Source: Fibrobacteraceae bacterium (GTDB lineage Bacteria; Fibrobacterota; Fibrobacteria; Fibrobacterales; Fibrobacteraceae). Taken from it: a stretch of 41,005 bases of DNA. The position numbers and the translations under genes are program-made. The notes under the pieces are model-generated. The model was not told where the DNA came from. It saw only the letters and a program-made list of their open reading frames with translations, and did not search any database. Below are positions 1 to 8,930 of the stretch, one piece after another. Position 1 is the stretch's first letter. Every line of letters starts with the position of its first letter. The stretch lies in assembly GCA_017631885.1 (NCBI GenBank), contig JAGBSH010000008.1, positions 1 to 41,005 of the forward strand, given 5' to 3'.

Positions 1-141
1 GAAATGGTTACTCCAGGTGATACCGTAACGATTCACGTGAACCTCATTGCTCCAATTGCAATGGACAAGCAGCTCCGTTTCGCAATCCGCGAAGGTGGCC
101 GTACTGTTGGTGCTGGTTCCGTAACTGAAATCATCAACTAA
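1..141 (+). CDS. tuf: Elongation factor Tu, C-terminal fragment
   Basis: The reading frame is open from base 1 to TAA at 139-141 and gives the last 46 residues of EF-Tu. It is the end of beta-barrel domain 3, recognisable by [17 protein letters not shown] and the terminal TEIIN. EF-Tu with GTP delivers aminoacyl-tRNA to the ribosome. The 5' part lies outside the window. Only 9 nt separate its stop from rpsJ, with AAGGA beside the stop codon, so tuf is probably cotranscribed with the ribosomal genes as the end of a str-type operon. Confidence 0.97.
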   Translation, partial: EMVTPGDTVTIHVNLIAPIAMDKQLRFAIREGGRTVGAGSVTEIIN

Positions 142-150
142 GGAAAAATC

Positions 151-462
151 ATGGCTGGTGAACAACGCATTCGTATTCGCTTGAAGTCTTTCGATCATCG
201 TATGATTGATCGTTCTACTCAAGATATTGTGAATACTGCAAAGAACACCGGGGCTCGCATCTCGGGCCCCATCCCTCTCCCGACCAAGATTCAAAAGTAC
301 ACTGTACTTCGTTCTCCGCATATTGGTAAAACATCGCGTGAACAATTTGAATCTCGTACTCATAAACGCTTGATTGATATTCTGGATGCTACACCGCAGA
401 CAGTTGATTCTCTCATGAAACTCGACTTGCCAGCAGGTGTCGAAGTTGATATTAAGGTCTAA
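151..462 (+). CDS. rpsJ: 30S ribosomal protein S10 (NusE)
   Basis: This 103-residue protein matches the normal length of S10, a protein of the 30S head that also acts as NusE in Nus-factor antitermination. The N-terminus [14 protein letters not shown] and the segment [20 protein letters not shown] are family signatures. It is the first gene of the S10 section. AAGGA lies 6 nt before the ATG. The next gene, rplC, begins 4 nt after the stop. Confidence 0.98.
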   Translation: MAGEQRIRIRLKSFDHRMIDRSTQDIVNTAKNTGARISGPIPLPTKIQKYTVLRSPHIGKTSREQFESRTHKRLIDILDATPQTVDSLMKLDLPAGVEVDIKV

Positions 463-466
463 TACA

Positions 467-1087
467 ATGAACGGAATTCTTGCAAAAAAGCTGGGAATGA
501 CCCAAATTTTCACGGAAGCAGGCGAATGCGTTCCTGTTACGGTGCTTGAAGCCGGTCCGTGTGTGGTCGTTTGCCACAGAACAGAAGAAAAAGAAGGCTA
601 TACGGCTGTTCAAATTGGTTTTGGTGCCAAGAAAGAACAACGTGCCAATAAGGCTGAACTTGGACATTTCAAAAAGTCCAATGTTGCTCCTTGTCAAGAA
701 CTTGTTGAATTTGATGTTGCCGATTTGAACGAATGGCCAGTCGGTAAGGAATTCGGAGCTGCTGATTTTGCTGCTGATGCAAAGTTGGTGAATGTTTCTG
801 GTATTTCTAAAGGTCATGGCTTCTCTGGCGGTATCAAACGTCATGGTTTCCATAGCGGTCCTCGTTCCCATGGTACTCACAATATGCGTGAACCAGGTGG
901 TATCTCTGCTAACTCTTACCCAGGACGCGTTTTCCGCGGTAAGAAAATGCCTGGTCAATATGGTAACAAGAAAGTGACTGTTAAGCACCTCCAGATTGTT
1001 AAGGTCGATGGTGATCGTAACTTGTTGTTTGTTCGTGGCGCAGTTCCTGGTCCGAAAAACGGCATTATCGTGGTGAGGAAAGACTAA
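467..1087 (+). CDS. rplC: 50S ribosomal protein L3
   Basis: L3 is an early 50S assembly protein whose extension reaches toward the peptidyl-transferase centre. The start is placed at the ATG at 467, giving MNGILAKKLGMTQIF, the usual bacterial L3 N-terminus, and 206 residues. An upstream in-frame start at 437 would lie inside rpsJ and add ten residues unlike the family. The central GHGFSGGIKRHGF and GPRSHGTH stretch is diagnostic. KMPGQYGN carries the glutamine that is methylated in E. coli L3. The stop overlaps the ATG of rplD by 1 nt (TAATG). Confidence 0.98.
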   Translation: MNGILAKKLGMTQIFTEAGECVPVTVLEAGPCVVVCHRTEEKEGYTAVQIGFGAKKEQRANKAELGHFKKSNVAPCQELVEFDVADLNEWPVGKEFGAADFAADAKLVNVSGISKGHGFSGGIKRHGFHSGPRSHGTHNMREPGGISANSYPGRVFRGKKMPGQYGNKKVTVKHLQIVKVDGDRNLLFVRGAVPGPKNGIIVVRKD

Positions 1088-1707
1088 TGGCACAGGCAAA
1101 ACTTTACGCTGCAAATGGCGATTTCAAAAATGAAGTAGCATTGCCTGCAATGTTTGACGAAACTGTCAACAAGGTATGCATTTATCTCCATGTCAAGGCT
1201 ATTTTGAATAACCTCCGTCAAGGAACAGCTCAGACTAAGACTCGTTCTCAAGTTAGCGGTGGTACTACTAAGCCTTGGAAACAAAAAGGTACCGGTCGTG
1301 CTCGTTCTGGTCAGAATACTTCTCCAGTTTGGGTTCGCGGTAACAAAGCTCATGGTCCGAAATCCCATGATTATTTTGAAAAAGTAAACAAGAAAGTGAA
1401 ACGCATCGCGTTCCATTCCGCTCTTTCTGCTAAGGCTCTTGAAGGCAAAGTTCTTGTTTTTGAAGCTCTCTCTTTTGAAGCTCCTAAAACTAAGGATTTC
1501 CTTTCTGTTATGCTTAAGTCTGGCATTGAACAGCGTAATGCACTTTTGATTGTTGGCGAACAAGACAAAAACCTTCAGCTCTCTTCTGCAAACGTGCCTT
1601 GGTGCCGTTGCGCTCGCGTAGCTGATGTGAATACTTACGATCTCGTTCGTGCAAACAACATCGTTATCTCCCAGGCTGCTTTGGCAGAACTCGAAGGGGG
1701 GCGCTAA
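1087..1707 (+). CDS. rplD: 50S ribosomal protein L4
   Basis: The 206-residue L4 protein is a 50S exit-tunnel protein and, in E. coli, an autogenous repressor of the S10 operon. The extended tunnel loop is clear: RQGTAQTKTRSQVSGG followed by KPWKQKGTGRARSG and HGPKSHDY. Its ATG overlaps the rplC stop and its own stop overlaps the rplW ATG, both as TAATG, which suggests translational coupling. Whether it represses this operon cannot be judged, because the operon leader is outside the window. Confidence 0.97.
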   Translation: MAQAKLYAANGDFKNEVALPAMFDETVNKVCIYLHVKAILNNLRQGTAQTKTRSQVSGGTTKPWKQKGTGRARSGQNTSPVWVRGNKAHGPKSHDYFEKVNKKVKRIAFHSALSAKALEGKVLVFEALSFEAPKTKDFLSVMLKSGIEQRNALLIVGEQDKNLQLSSANVPWCRCARVADVNTYDLVRANNIVISQAALAELEGGR

Positions 1708-2009
1708 TGAAAGAAATTCATGAAATCTTAGTTGCTCCGCACATTACAGAAGATTCTACTAAGAATATGGTAGATCCACGTTCTGGTGTGCGTCAGTATG
1801 TATTTAAAGTGGCCATGGATGCTAGCAAGCCTGAAATTAAGGCTGCAATCGAAAAACGTTTCGATGTTAAGGTTGATTCAGTAAATACTTTGATCAATCG
1901 TGGTAAAATGAAACGTGTTCGTTATGTTGCTGGTAAGAAATCCAACTGGAAAAAGGCCTACATCACATTGAAAGCCGGCCAGAAGATTGCCGAACTTGAA
2001 GGAGTCTAA
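1707..2009 (+). CDS. rplW: 50S ribosomal protein L23
   Basis: L23 lies at the exit-tunnel rim and docks trigger factor and SRP. The 100-residue length is normal. The N-terminal [13 protein letters not shown] corresponds to the IxxPxxTEKS signature, and the C-terminal half holds the GRMKR-like basic segment ([20 protein letters not shown]). The start is coupled to rplD. The trigger factor gene that would use this docking site is also in this window, at 29263. Confidence 0.96.
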   Translation: MKEIHEILVAPHITEDSTKNMVDPRSGVRQYVFKVAMDASKPEIKAAIEKRFDVKVDSVNTLINRGKMKRVRYVAGKKSNWKKAYITLKAGQKIAELEGV

Positions 2010-2011
2010 TC

Positions 2012-2845
2012 ATGGGTCTGAAAAGTTATCGCCCGCTTACCCCGACTTTGCGTTATAAGCAAATCAGCGATAAGACTGAAATCACCGCTGATAAGCCTTA
2101 TAAACCGCTTACTGAAGGTATCAAGCGTAGTTCTGGTCGTAACAATGTCGGTGAAATTACTTCTCGCCGTCGTGGTGGTGGCCATAAGAAACTTTATCGT
2201 ATCATTGATTTTAAACGTAAAGAATCTGAAGTTTCTTGCGTTGTTGAAACAATCGAATACGATCCAAATCGTACAGCACGTATCGCTCTTGTAAAGTATG
2301 CGAACGGAAAACGCGCTTACATCATTGCTCCTAATGGTGTTAAAGTAGGTGATGTTTTGAATGCTGGCGATAAGGCTGAATTCAAAATCGGAAACGCAAT
2401 GCCTTTGCGCAACATCCCTTTAAACTCTATCATTCATAACATTGAAATGAAACCGGGTAAGGGTGCTCAGCTCGCTCGCTCCGCTGGTGCTGGTGCTGAA
2501 CTTGTTGCTAAAGACGGTAAACTTTGCCAGGTTCGTTTACCAAGTGGTGAAGTTCGTTATATTCCGGAAAATTGCCTTGCCGTTATCGGTCAGGTTTCTA
2601 ATGTTGATCACATGAATGAAACATCTGGTTCTGCTGGTCGTTCCCGCTGGCTCGGTGTTCGTCCTTCTGTTCGCGGTGTTGTAATGAACCCGGTAGACCA
2701 CCCACTTGGTGGTGGTGAAGGTAGAACTTCAGGTGGTCGTCATCCATGTTCTCCATGGGGTAAAAACTCCAAGGGTGCTAAAACTCGTAACAATAAACGT
2801 ACTGATAAGTTTATCGTACGTCGTCGTCAGAAGAAGAGGGCCTAA
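2012..2845 (+). CDS. rplB: 50S ribosomal protein L2
   Basis: This 277-residue protein has the full L2 layout: a basic N-terminus ([11 protein letters not shown]), the central RNA-binding domain with [19 protein letters not shown], and the C-terminal block [15 protein letters not shown]. That block contains the histidine implicated in peptidyl-transferase function. L2 is essential for subunit association. It starts 2 nt after rplW, with a GGAG just before that stop as the ribosome-binding site. Confidence 0.98.
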   Translation: MGLKSYRPLTPTLRYKQISDKTEITADKPYKPLTEGIKRSSGRNNVGEITSRRRGGGHKKLYRIIDFKRKESEVSCVVETIEYDPNRTARIALVKYANGKRAYIIAPNGVKVGDVLNAGDKAEFKIGNAMPLRNIPLNSIIHNIEMKPGKGAQLARSAGAGAELVAKDGKLCQVRLPSGEVRYIPENCLAVIGQVSNVDHMNETSGSAGRSRWLGVRPSVRGVVMNPVDHPLGGGEGRTSGGRHPCSPWGKNSKGAKTRNNKRTDKFIVRRRQKKRA

Positions 2846-2848
2846 TTC

Positions 2849-3130
2849 ATGTCCAGATCCCTTAAGAAAGGTGCTTTCGTGGATTCCCACGTTCTCAAAA
2901 AAGCCCAGGAAATGGCTAGCTCTGACAAGAAGCAGGCCATCAAAACCTGGTCTCGTCGATCCACAATTATTCCCGACATGGTCGGACTTACTTTCTCCGT
3001 GTACAACGGTAAGCAGTTCATTCCTGTTTATGTAACTGAAAACATGGTTGGTCATAAACTTGGTGAATTTTCTCCTACTCGCTTGTTCCGCGGTCACCGT
3101 AAGGATGAAAAGGCTGGAGGAAAGAGATAA
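2849..3130 (+). CDS. rpsS: 30S ribosomal protein S19
   Basis: S19 binds with S13 in the 30S head. At 93 residues it is typical. Diagnostic segments are [31 protein letters not shown] and the C-terminal [16 protein letters not shown]. The stop TAA overlaps the rplV ATG by 1 nt. Confidence 0.98.
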   Translation: MSRSLKKGAFVDSHVLKKAQEMASSDKKQAIKTWSRRSTIIPDMVGLTFSVYNGKQFIPVYVTENMVGHKLGEFSPTRLFRGHRKDEKAGGKR

Positions 3131-3486
3131 TGCAAGCTGTTGCTAAAGTGAAAAACGTTCGCTATGGCGTTCGCAAGCTTCGCCAAGTTGTTGATTTGAT
3201 GCGTGGCAAGTCTGTTGCAGAAGCCTTTGCTATGCTTTCAATTCTTCGTACACAGAAGAAAGGTGCAGTAATTGTTGAAAACGCTTTGAAGTCAGCTGTA
3301 GCAAACTTCAAGCAGAAATCCCCAGCAGCAGTAACTGCAGAAGAACTTAAAATTACGGCAATTTTTGCTGATGGTGCAATGATTATGAAACGCATTCGTC
3401 CGCGTTCTCAAGGTCGTGCCTATCGTATTGAAAAGCCAATGTCTCATTTGACCGTCGTTGTTTCTAACGACACCGATAAGGAGTAA
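3130..3486 (+). CDS. rplV: 50S ribosomal protein L22
   Basis: L22 is a 50S protein whose beta-hairpin lines the exit tunnel and contributes to macrolide sensitivity. The 118-residue protein begins directly with the conserved core (VRYGVRKLRQVVDLMRGKSV). The hairpin and C-terminal strand are seen in RIRPRSQGRAYRIEKPMSHLTVVV. It starts within the rpsS stop (TAATG) and is followed by rpsC after 3 nt. Confidence 0.97.
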   Translation: MQAVAKVKNVRYGVRKLRQVVDLMRGKSVAEAFAMLSILRTQKKGAVIVENALKSAVANFKQKSPAAVTAEELKITAIFADGAMIMKRIRPRSQGRAYRIEKPMSHLTVVVSNDTDKE

Positions 3487-3489
3487 ACC

Positions 3490-4149
3490 ATGGGTCAAAA
3501 AACTCATCCGAACGGTCTTCGCCTTGGTGTTATCAGAGGATGGCAGTCCAAATGGTACGCTGAAGGCAAGTTTGCCGAATTGCTTAATGAAGATATCACT
3601 CTTCGTCGCTATTTGATGAAGCGTTTTGAACATGCTTCTCTTTCTCGCGTCGGGATTGAACGTACTGCTAAAAAGGTTAATGTAAACCTCTATACAGCTC
3701 GTCCAGGTATCGTGATTGGCAAAAAAGGTGAAGAATTGGAAAAGCTTAAAGGCGAACTTCAATTCTTAACCGGAAAAGATATCTATATTAGCGTTCACGA
3801 AATCAAGCGTCCAGAAACGGATGCCAAGTTGACTGCTGAAAACATTGCTCGTCAGCTTGAAAAGCGTATTTCTTTCCGCCGTGCTATGAAACGTGCGATC
3901 CAGAGCGCAATGCGTATGGGTGTCGAAGGTATCAAGGTGCAAGTTGGTGGCCGTCTTGGCGGTGCCGAAATTGCTCGAGTGGAAAAATATGCTGAAGGTC
4001 GCGTTCCTTTGCACACGCTCCGTGCTGACATTGATTACGCTACTGCGACTGCAAAGACTGTTTATGGTTCCATCGGTATTAAGGTGTGGATCATGCACGG
4101 TGAAAAGATCGGTAAGGACGTTATGTCTGACACCAAGAGAGAGAAATAA
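3490..4149 (+). CDS. rpsC: 30S ribosomal protein S3
   Basis: S3 forms the 30S mRNA entry channel. The 219-residue protein starts [13 protein letters not shown] and contains a type II KH domain with the GKKG loop in [15 protein letters not shown] around residues 75-90. The C-terminal domain includes [14 protein letters not shown]. It is preceded by GGAG overlapping the rplV stop. Confidence 0.98.
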   Translation: MGQKTHPNGLRLGVIRGWQSKWYAEGKFAELLNEDITLRRYLMKRFEHASLSRVGIERTAKKVNVNLYTARPGIVIGKKGEELEKLKGELQFLTGKDIYISVHEIKRPETDAKLTAENIARQLEKRISFRRAMKRAIQSAMRMGVEGIKVQVGGRLGGAEIARVEKYAEGRVPLHTLRADIDYATATAKTVYGSIGIKVWIMHGEKIGKDVMSDTKREK

Positions 4150-4152
4150 GCT

Positions 4153-4566
4153 ATGCTGAGTCCTAAAAGAACTAAGTTCCGTAAGATGATGAAAGGCCGC
4201 ATGAAGGGCGTTGCCACTCGTGGTAACTACATGGCCTTCGGCGATTTCGGCCTTCAGGCTTTGGAAAAGTGCTGGCTCACTGCTCGCCAGATTGAAGCAG
4301 CACGTATTGCTATGACTCGTAAAATCAAACGCGGTGGCCGTGTTTGGATTCGCGTGTTCCCTGATAAGCCAGTAACTAAGCACCCTGCTGAAGCTCGTAT
4401 GGGTAAAGGTAAAGGCGGTGTAGAATTCTGGGCAGCAGTAATTCTTCCAGGGCGCATTATTTTCGAAATGGGTGGAGTTGAAAGAGAATTGGCAATGGAA
4501 GCTCTTGCTGTTGCCGCTCAGAAACTTCCACTCAAGGTTAAGATTATTGAAGCTTCGGAGATCTAA
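4153..4566 (+). CDS. rplP: 50S ribosomal protein L16
   Basis: L16 binds near the A site of the 50S subunit. The 137-residue protein has the family N-terminus [19 protein letters not shown] and the conserved [12 protein letters not shown] loop, which holds the arginine hydroxylated in E. coli L16. The stop overlaps the ATG of rpmC by 1 nt. Confidence 0.98.
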   Translation: MLSPKRTKFRKMMKGRMKGVATRGNYMAFGDFGLQALEKCWLTARQIEAARIAMTRKIKRGGRVWIRVFPDKPVTKHPAEARMGKGKGGVEFWAAVILPGRIIFEMGGVERELAMEALAVAAQKLPLKVKIIEASEI

Positions 4567-4757
4567 TGAAAGCTCGTGAATTAAAAGAAATGGGCACTGA
4601 CCAGCTTCAGGAAAAGCTCGCCCAGCTGAATCTCGATCTGTTTAACTTCCGTCTTGCCGTAAAAACCGGTAATTTGGAAAAACCTTCTATGATTCGTTCT
4701 GCTCGTAAGGACATCGCACGAATCAAGACAATCCTTACCGAAAGGGCAAAGGCTTAA
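4566..4757 (+). CDS. rpmC: 50S ribosomal protein L29
   Basis: This small two-helix protein of 63 residues sits near the tunnel exit. [18 protein letters not shown] and the LFNFRLAVKTGNLEKP segment are family signatures, as is the C-terminal RKDIARIKTIL. It is coupled to rplP by a TAATG overlap, and rpsQ begins 18 nt downstream. Confidence 0.96.
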   Translation: MKARELKEMGTDQLQEKLAQLNLDLFNFRLAVKTGNLEKPSMIRSARKDIARIKTILTERAKA

Positions 4758-4775
4758 GCCGCGAGGAACAGGAAA

Positions 4776-5030
4776 ATGGATAGAAATTTACGCAAGGTAA
4801 GACAGGGTATCGTATTCTCCAGTGCTATGGATAAAACGATTACGGTTGTGGTAGAAAACCGCAAACGTCACCCGATGTATAACAAAATCATGACCACTAC
4901 TAAGAAACTTAAAGCTCATGACGAAAACAATGAAGCTGGTGAAGGTGACTTGGTAGAAATCATGGAAACCCGTCCCCTTTCTGCAACAAAGCGTTGGCGC
5001 CTTGTTCGGATTGTGGAAAAGAAGAAATAA
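4776..5030 (+). CDS. rpsQ: 30S ribosomal protein S17
   Basis: S17 is a primary 16S rRNA-binding protein with an OB fold. The 84-residue sequence shows [27 protein letters not shown] and the [14 protein letters not shown] end typical of S17. The start codon follows a GAGGA ribosome-binding site in an 18-nt spacer after rpmC. Confidence 0.97.
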   Translation: MDRNLRKVRQGIVFSSAMDKTITVVVENRKRHPMYNKIMTTTKKLKAHDENNEAGEGDLVEIMETRPLSATKRWRLVRIVEKKK

Positions 5031-5051
5031 TTTCTTTGGAGTAAGGCGAAT

Positions 5052-5420
5052 ATGATTCAAGAAGAAACCAGACTCGTCGTGGCAGATAACAGTGGTGCCA
5101 AGGAAGTCGCCTGCATCCGAGTTTTGGGCGGTACAAATCGTCGTTACGCAAGTATCGGTGATGTAATCAAGGTAGCTGTAAAAGACGCTATCCCCCAGAG
5201 CAAGGTGAAGAAGGGCGCTGTGGCTGAAGCTGTTGTTGTCCGTACACGCAAGGAAATCGGTCGTAAAGACGGTTCCTTAATCCGCTTCTCAGATAACGCT
5301 GTTGTTTTGGTAAACAAAGATGGCGAACCACGTGGAACTCGTATTTTTGGACCTGTGGCTCGTGAATTGCGTGAGAAGAAATTTATGAAGATCATCTCCC
5401 TTGCCCCTGAGGTTCTCTAA
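5052..5420 (+). CDS. rplN: 50S ribosomal protein L14
   Basis: L14 forms part of the intersubunit bridge. The 122-residue protein carries [19 protein letters not shown], then [10 protein letters not shown] and the FDDNAVVL-like motif ([20 protein letters not shown]). It is of normal length and starts after GGAG in a 21-nt spacer. Its stop overlaps the rplX ATG by 1 nt. Confidence 0.98.
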   Translation: MIQEETRLVVADNSGAKEVACIRVLGGTNRRYASIGDVIKVAVKDAIPQSKVKKGAVAEAVVVRTRKEIGRKDGSLIRFSDNAVVLVNKDGEPRGTRIFGPVARELREKKFMKIISLAPEVL

Positions 5421-5725
5421 TGGCAAAGATCAAGAAGAATGATAACGTAAAGGTGATTGCAGGCGCCTCTAAGGGTAAAACCGGCACAGTCATCAGCGTC
5501 GATCCTAAGAAGAATCGCGTGATTGTCAGTGGCGTTAATGTTTGCAAACGCCATGAAAAGCCTAGCCAGGCCAATCAGGCGGGTGGCATTGTTGATAAAG
5601 AAATGCCTATCCATGTCTCTAATGTGATGCTTTTGGAAGGTTCTGTTCCAGTTCGTACACGTCGTGTTCGTGAAGCTGGTAAAAAGAGCGTTCGCGTAAG
5701 CGTCAAAACCGGTAAGGCTCTTTGA
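5420..5725 (+). CDS. rplX: 50S ribosomal protein L24
   Basis: L24 initiates 50S assembly. The 101-residue protein has an N-terminal KOW motif ([19 protein letters not shown]) and the segment [17 protein letters not shown]. The segment [17 protein letters not shown] is also characteristic. It is coupled to rplN by TAATG. Confidence 0.97.
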   Translation: MAKIKKNDNVKVIAGASKGKTGTVISVDPKKNRVIVSGVNVCKRHEKPSQANQAGGIVDKEMPIHVSNVMLLEGSVPVRTRRVREAGKKSVRVSVKTGKAL

Positions 5726-5733
5726 GGTTTAAC

Positions 5734-6273
5734 ATGAATAGCATGCAACAACATTATAGAGAAAAAGTGATTCCTGCATTGCAGGAACGCTTCGGCTACA
5801 AAAATGTAATGCAGATTCCACGCTTAGAAAAAATTGTTTTGAATATGGGCGTTGGTGAAGCAGCAGGCAATCGCAAGATTCTTGACGAAGCCGCAGACAC
5901 TCTTTCTGCAATTACTGGTCAAAAAGCCGTGATTACAACTGCCAAGAAGGCTATTTCCAACTTTAAACTCCGTGAAGGTATGGGCATTGGTGCTAAGGTT
6001 ACTCTTCATGGCGATAATATGTGGGATTTCTTCTACCGTTTCGTGAACATTGCTTTACCGCGTGTTCGTGACTTCCGTGGTTTGGCTCGTCGTGGTTTTG
6101 ATGGTCGTGGTAACTTTACCTTGGGCATCAAAGAACAAACGATTTTCGTTGAAATCGACATTGATAAAGTTTCTCACACATTCGGTATGGACATTTCCTT
6201 TGTAACATCTGCAAAGACAGATGAAGAAGGTCGTGCTCTTCTCGAAGCTCTTGGACTTCCATATAGAAAGTAA
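5734..6273 (+). CDS. rplE: 50S ribosomal protein L5
   Basis: L5 binds 5S rRNA and contacts S13. I choose the ATG at 5734 (179 residues) because GAGG at 5724-5727 lies 6 nt upstream. A TTG at 5722 inside the rplX stop has no suitable ribosome-binding site, and the ATG at 5743 is too far from GAGG. Signatures are [16 protein letters not shown], the [13 protein letters not shown] region and RDFRGL. The C-terminus with [20 protein letters not shown] is complete. Confidence 0.96.
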   Translation: MNSMQQHYREKVIPALQERFGYKNVMQIPRLEKIVLNMGVGEAAGNRKILDEAADTLSAITGQKAVITTAKKAISNFKLREGMGIGAKVTLHGDNMWDFFYRFVNIALPRVRDFRGLARRGFDGRGNFTLGIKEQTIFVEIDIDKVSHTFGMDISFVTSAKTDEEGRALLEALGLPYRK

Positions 6274-6282
6274 GGTAATACC

Positions 6283-6468
6283 ATGGCAAGCAGAAGAATG
6301 ATTGAAAAATGCAAACGTACTCCGAAGTTCACTGTTCGTGGGTATAATCGTTGCAAGCGTTGCGGTAGGCCGCACGCCTTTATGCGCCGCTTTGGCCTTT
6401 GCCGTATTTGCTTCCGCGAAATGGCTCTTGCTGGCGAAATCCCTGGTATCACCAAGTCGTCCTGGTAA
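6283..6468 (+). CDS. rpsN: 30S ribosomal protein S14, zinc-binding type
   Basis: This is the short 61-residue form of S14 that keeps a zinc ribbon: CKRC and CRIC, with CGRPH directly after the first pair. The longer zinc-free S14 lacks these cysteines. Some genomes carry both forms and switch under zinc limitation. Only this zinc form is seen here, in its normal place between rplE and rpsH. Confidence 0.98.
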   Translation: MASRRMIEKCKRTPKFTVRGYNRCKRCGRPHAFMRRFGLCRICFREMALAGEIPGITKSSW

Positions 6469-6480
6469 GGAGAACTCACA

Positions 6481-6876
6481 ATGTCTATGACAGATCCTAT
6501 TGCTGATATGCTCACACGCATTCGCAACGCATCGCTTGCGAAATTGCCTGTGGTTGACATTCCTGCCAGCAACTTGAAGCGTGAAATTGCACGCGTATTG
6601 CAGGAAAAAGGTTTCATCAAGAAATTCGTCGTCGTTGAAGATGGCAAGCAAGGTATTTTAAAAGTCTTGCTCCGCTACACGAAGGGCGAATCCGCTATCC
6701 TTGGCATTGAACGTGTAAGTACACCTGGTCTTCGTCACTATGTTGATGTTGCCAATTTGCCACGCGTTCGCAATGGTCTTGGGTTTGCGATAATCTCCAC
6801 TTCCAAAGGGGTGATGACAGATCACGAAGCTCGTCAACAGAAAGTTGGCGGTGAAGTCATCGCTAAGGTCTGGTGA
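6481..6876 (+). CDS. rpsH: 30S ribosomal protein S8
   Basis: S8 is a primary binder of the 16S central domain and, in E. coli, the translational repressor of the spc operon. The 131-residue protein starts [17 protein letters not shown] and ends with the conserved [13 protein letters not shown] and GGEVIAKVW. It follows rpsN after 12 nt with AAGGAG in the spacer. Confidence 0.98.
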   Translation: MSMTDPIADMLTRIRNASLAKLPVVDIPASNLKREIARVLQEKGFIKKFVVVEDGKQGILKVLLRYTKGESAILGIERVSTPGLRHYVDVANLPRVRNGLGFAIISTSKGVMTDHEARQQKVGGEVIAKVW

Positions 6877-6883
6877 GGTTAAG

Positions 6884-7423
6884 ATGTCCCGTATAGGTAA
6901 AGCTATTATTAATATCCCTGCCGGAGTCAAAGTGGCTATTAATGGTCAGAACATTCAAGTGGAAGGTCCTCTTGGAAAATTGGCTGCGGATGTACATGAG
7001 TTGATTGCTATCAAACTCGAAGGCAATGAACTTTCTTTTTCTCGCCCGAACGATCAGAAGTTCTCTCGTGCAATTCACGGTACTACTCGTGCTATTGTTG
7101 CGAACATGGTAGAAGGCGTTACTAAAGGTTTCCAGAAAAATTTGGAAATTGTTGGTGTTGGCTATCGTGTAGAACAGAAGGGAAAAGACCTGAATCTCGT
7201 TCTCGGTTTCTCCCATCCGGTTATTTATAAAGCTCCGGAAGGAATCACATTAACTGCCGTGGATCCGCTTAAGATTTCCATTAAGGGAATCGACAAGCAA
7301 AAAGTGGGTCAGGCTGCTGCGGAAATTCGCAAGTATCGTCGTCCAGAACCTTATAAGGGTAAGGGCATTAAGTACGAAGGTGAAATTGTCCGTCGTAAGC
7401 AAGGCAAGAAGACAGGTAAATAA
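6884..7423 (+). CDS. rplF: 50S ribosomal protein L6
   Basis: L6 lies at the base of the L7/L12 stalk near the sarcin-ricin loop. I place the start at the ATG at 6884 (MSRIGKAIINIPAGV, 179 residues), since GAGG at 6875-6878, overlapping the rpsH stop, is well spaced. An in-frame ATG at 6845 lies inside rpsH. The C-terminal PEPYKGKGIKYEGE, preceded by AAEIRKYR, is the L6 signature. Confidence 0.97.
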   Translation: MSRIGKAIINIPAGVKVAINGQNIQVEGPLGKLAADVHELIAIKLEGNELSFSRPNDQKFSRAIHGTTRAIVANMVEGVTKGFQKNLEIVGVGYRVEQKGKDLNLVLGFSHPVIYKAPEGITLTAVDPLKISIKGIDKQKVGQAAAEIRKYRRPEPYKGKGIKYEGEIVRRKQGKKTGK

Positions 7424-7432
7424 GGGTAAGTT

Positions 7433-7804
7433 ATGACTGTTATTGCTAAGAAAAGATTCTTATCACGTATTGCGCGCCATGAACGTGTTCGCAAGTCTGT
7501 GGTTGGCACTGCTGAACGTCCACGTTTGGCAGTACGTCGCTCCCTTGCCCACATGGTTGCTCAGATCATTGATGATCAGAACAACAAGTCTCTCGCTCAG
7601 CTGACAACCGCTTCTAAGGATTTCCAATCCAAGTTCTCGGAATTGACAAAGAGCGAACAAAGCAAAAAGCTCGGTCTTCTTATTGCGGAAATTGCTAAGT
7701 CCAAAGGGATCAATTCCGTAGTATTTGATCGTGGTGGTTTCATTTACCATGGCCGCGTTCAGGCACTTGCAGAAGGTGCTCGTGAAGGCGGACTTGAATT
7801 CTAA
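7433..7804 (+). CDS. rplR: 50S ribosomal protein L18
   Basis: L18 binds 5S rRNA. The 123-residue sequence has the basic N-terminal tail, the [20 protein letters not shown] segment and the C-terminal [28 protein letters not shown] that identifies L18. It begins 9 nt after rplF. The GAGG for the next gene, rpsE, starts directly after its stop codon. Confidence 0.97.
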   Translation: MTVIAKKRFLSRIARHERVRKSVVGTAERPRLAVRRSLAHMVAQIIDDQNNKSLAQLTTASKDFQSKFSELTKSEQSKKLGLLIAEIAKSKGINSVVFDRGGFIYHGRVQALAEGAREGGLEF

Positions 7805-7814
7805 GAGGTACACT

Positions 7815-8294
7815 TTGGAACGCGAAGCTCAAGTTTCAGAATTTGAAGATAAGGTTGTTCATATCAACCGTTGTGCCAAGGTGGTGAAGGGCGGTCGTCG
7901 CTTTTCTTTCAGTGCCTTGGTTGTTGTTGGCAATAAAAACGGCAAGATTGGCGTTGGTCTCGGTAAAGCTAAAGAAGTTTCTGAAGCTATCCGTAAGGGA
8001 ACCGAAGCTGCTCAACGCAATCTCGTAGAAGTTCATGTTCAAGATGGAACCATTTCTCACGATATCGAAGTGAAGTTTGGTGCCACTCGCATTCTTTTGA
8101 TGCCTGCTGCTCCTGGTACTGGTGTTATTGCTGGTGCTGCTGCTCGTGCAGTTCTTGAACTTGCCGGTGTGCGCAACATTTTGACAAAAATTCACGGTTC
8201 TTCTAATCCAAGCACTGTTGTATATGCTTGTATTGAAGGGCTTAAGGCTCAGAAAAATAAACAGGCTTGCGCCATCTTGCGCGGTAACGCCTAA
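7815..8294 (+). CDS. rpsE: 30S ribosomal protein S5, TTG start
   Basis: S5 shapes the mRNA entry region and affects decoding accuracy. The best start is a TTG at 7815, 6 nt after GAGG at 7805-7808, giving a 159-residue protein beginning (M)[18 protein letters not shown]. Upstream in-frame ATGs fall inside rplR with no spaced ribosome-binding site. The double-stranded RNA-binding domain ([20 protein letters not shown]) and the C-terminal [20 protein letters not shown] are conserved. Confidence 0.95.
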   Translation: MEREAQVSEFEDKVVHINRCAKVVKGGRRFSFSALVVVGNKNGKIGVGLGKAKEVSEAIRKGTEAAQRNLVEVHVQDGTISHDIEVKFGATRILLMPAAPGTGVIAGAAARAVLELAGVRNILTKIHGSSNPSTVVYACIEGLKAQKNKQACAILRGNA

Positions 8295-8305
8295 GGAGTA
8301 ATACA

Positions 8306-8485
8306 ATGAAGAAAGTTCGTATTACCCAAATCAAGGGAACTATCCGTACCTTGCCTGAACACAGAGCTAATATGCAAGCTCTTGGTTTGCGTGGCATCGG
8401 TAAAACCGTGGAACATGTGCTTTCTCCTAGCATTGCTGGTATGATCGCACGTGTCCGTCACCTGATCAAGGTGGAGGAAATCTAA
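8306..8485 (+). CDS. rpmD: 50S ribosomal protein L30
   Basis: This 59-residue gene fills the gap between rpsE and rplO. The translation runs from MKKVRITQIKGTI through ALGLRGIGKTVEH to IKVEEI, matching the ferredoxin-like L30 family, which has a lone hydrophobic beta strand and the LGLRxIGxxV motif. AAGGAG follows the rpsE stop. The gene is normal in length, and rplO starts 1 nt after its stop. Confidence 0.95.
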   Translation: MKKVRITQIKGTIRTLPEHRANMQALGLRGIGKTVEHVLSPSIAGMIARVRHLIKVEEI

Positions 8486-8486
8486 G

Positions 8487-8930
8487 ATGGAATTGAATAC
8501 TCTTAATCCTGGAAAAGCTGCCAAGGGCAAAAGCCGTAAGCGCATTGGTCGCGGTCCTGGTTCTGGTTGGGGAACAACTGGCGGACGTGGTCAGAAGGGT
8601 GCTGGGGCTCGTAAGAGTGCTAAGGGTGGCCGTGTTGCATTTGAAGGCGGTCAGATGCCTATTCATCGCCGTACTCCTAAGCGTGGATTCAACAATCCAT
8701 TTGCTAAAGAAGTACAGGTTGTAAACTTGAACCGTTTGGCTAAGGTTAGTGCTGTTGAATTTGATGCTAAAGTTATGTTTGACTTAGGTCTCATCAGCAA
8801 CATCAAAGTTCCAGTCAAGGTTCTTGCTTTTGGTACTCTTGATAAAGCTATTACAGTAAAAGTTAACGCTATCAGTGAAAAAGCAAAAGCTGCTATTGAA
8901 GCTGCTGGCGGCAAGGTTGAGATTGTCTAA
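8487..8930 (+). CDS. rplO: 50S ribosomal protein L15
   Basis: L15 is a late-assembly 50S protein. The 147-residue sequence has the Gly/Arg-rich N-terminal arm (RIGRGPGSGWGTTGGRGQKG) and the FEGGQMPIHRRTPKRGF motif, followed by the globular C-terminal domain. Its TAA overlaps the ATG of secY by 1 nt, the usual coupling of these genes. Confidence 0.98.
   Translation: MELNTLNPGKAAKGKSRKRIGRGPGSGWGTTGGRGQKGAGARKSAKGGRVAFEGGQMPIHRRTPKRGFNNPFAKEVQVVNLNRLAKVSAVEFDAKVMFDLGLISNIKVPVKVLAFGTLDKAITVKVNAISEKAKAAIEAAGGKVEIV

Noticed and set aside
452-1114. Open frame of 220 codons opposite rplC, and similar frames opposite other ribosomal genes
   Set aside because: Shadow frames produced by codon bias; no ribosome-binding sites and no protein-like composition.
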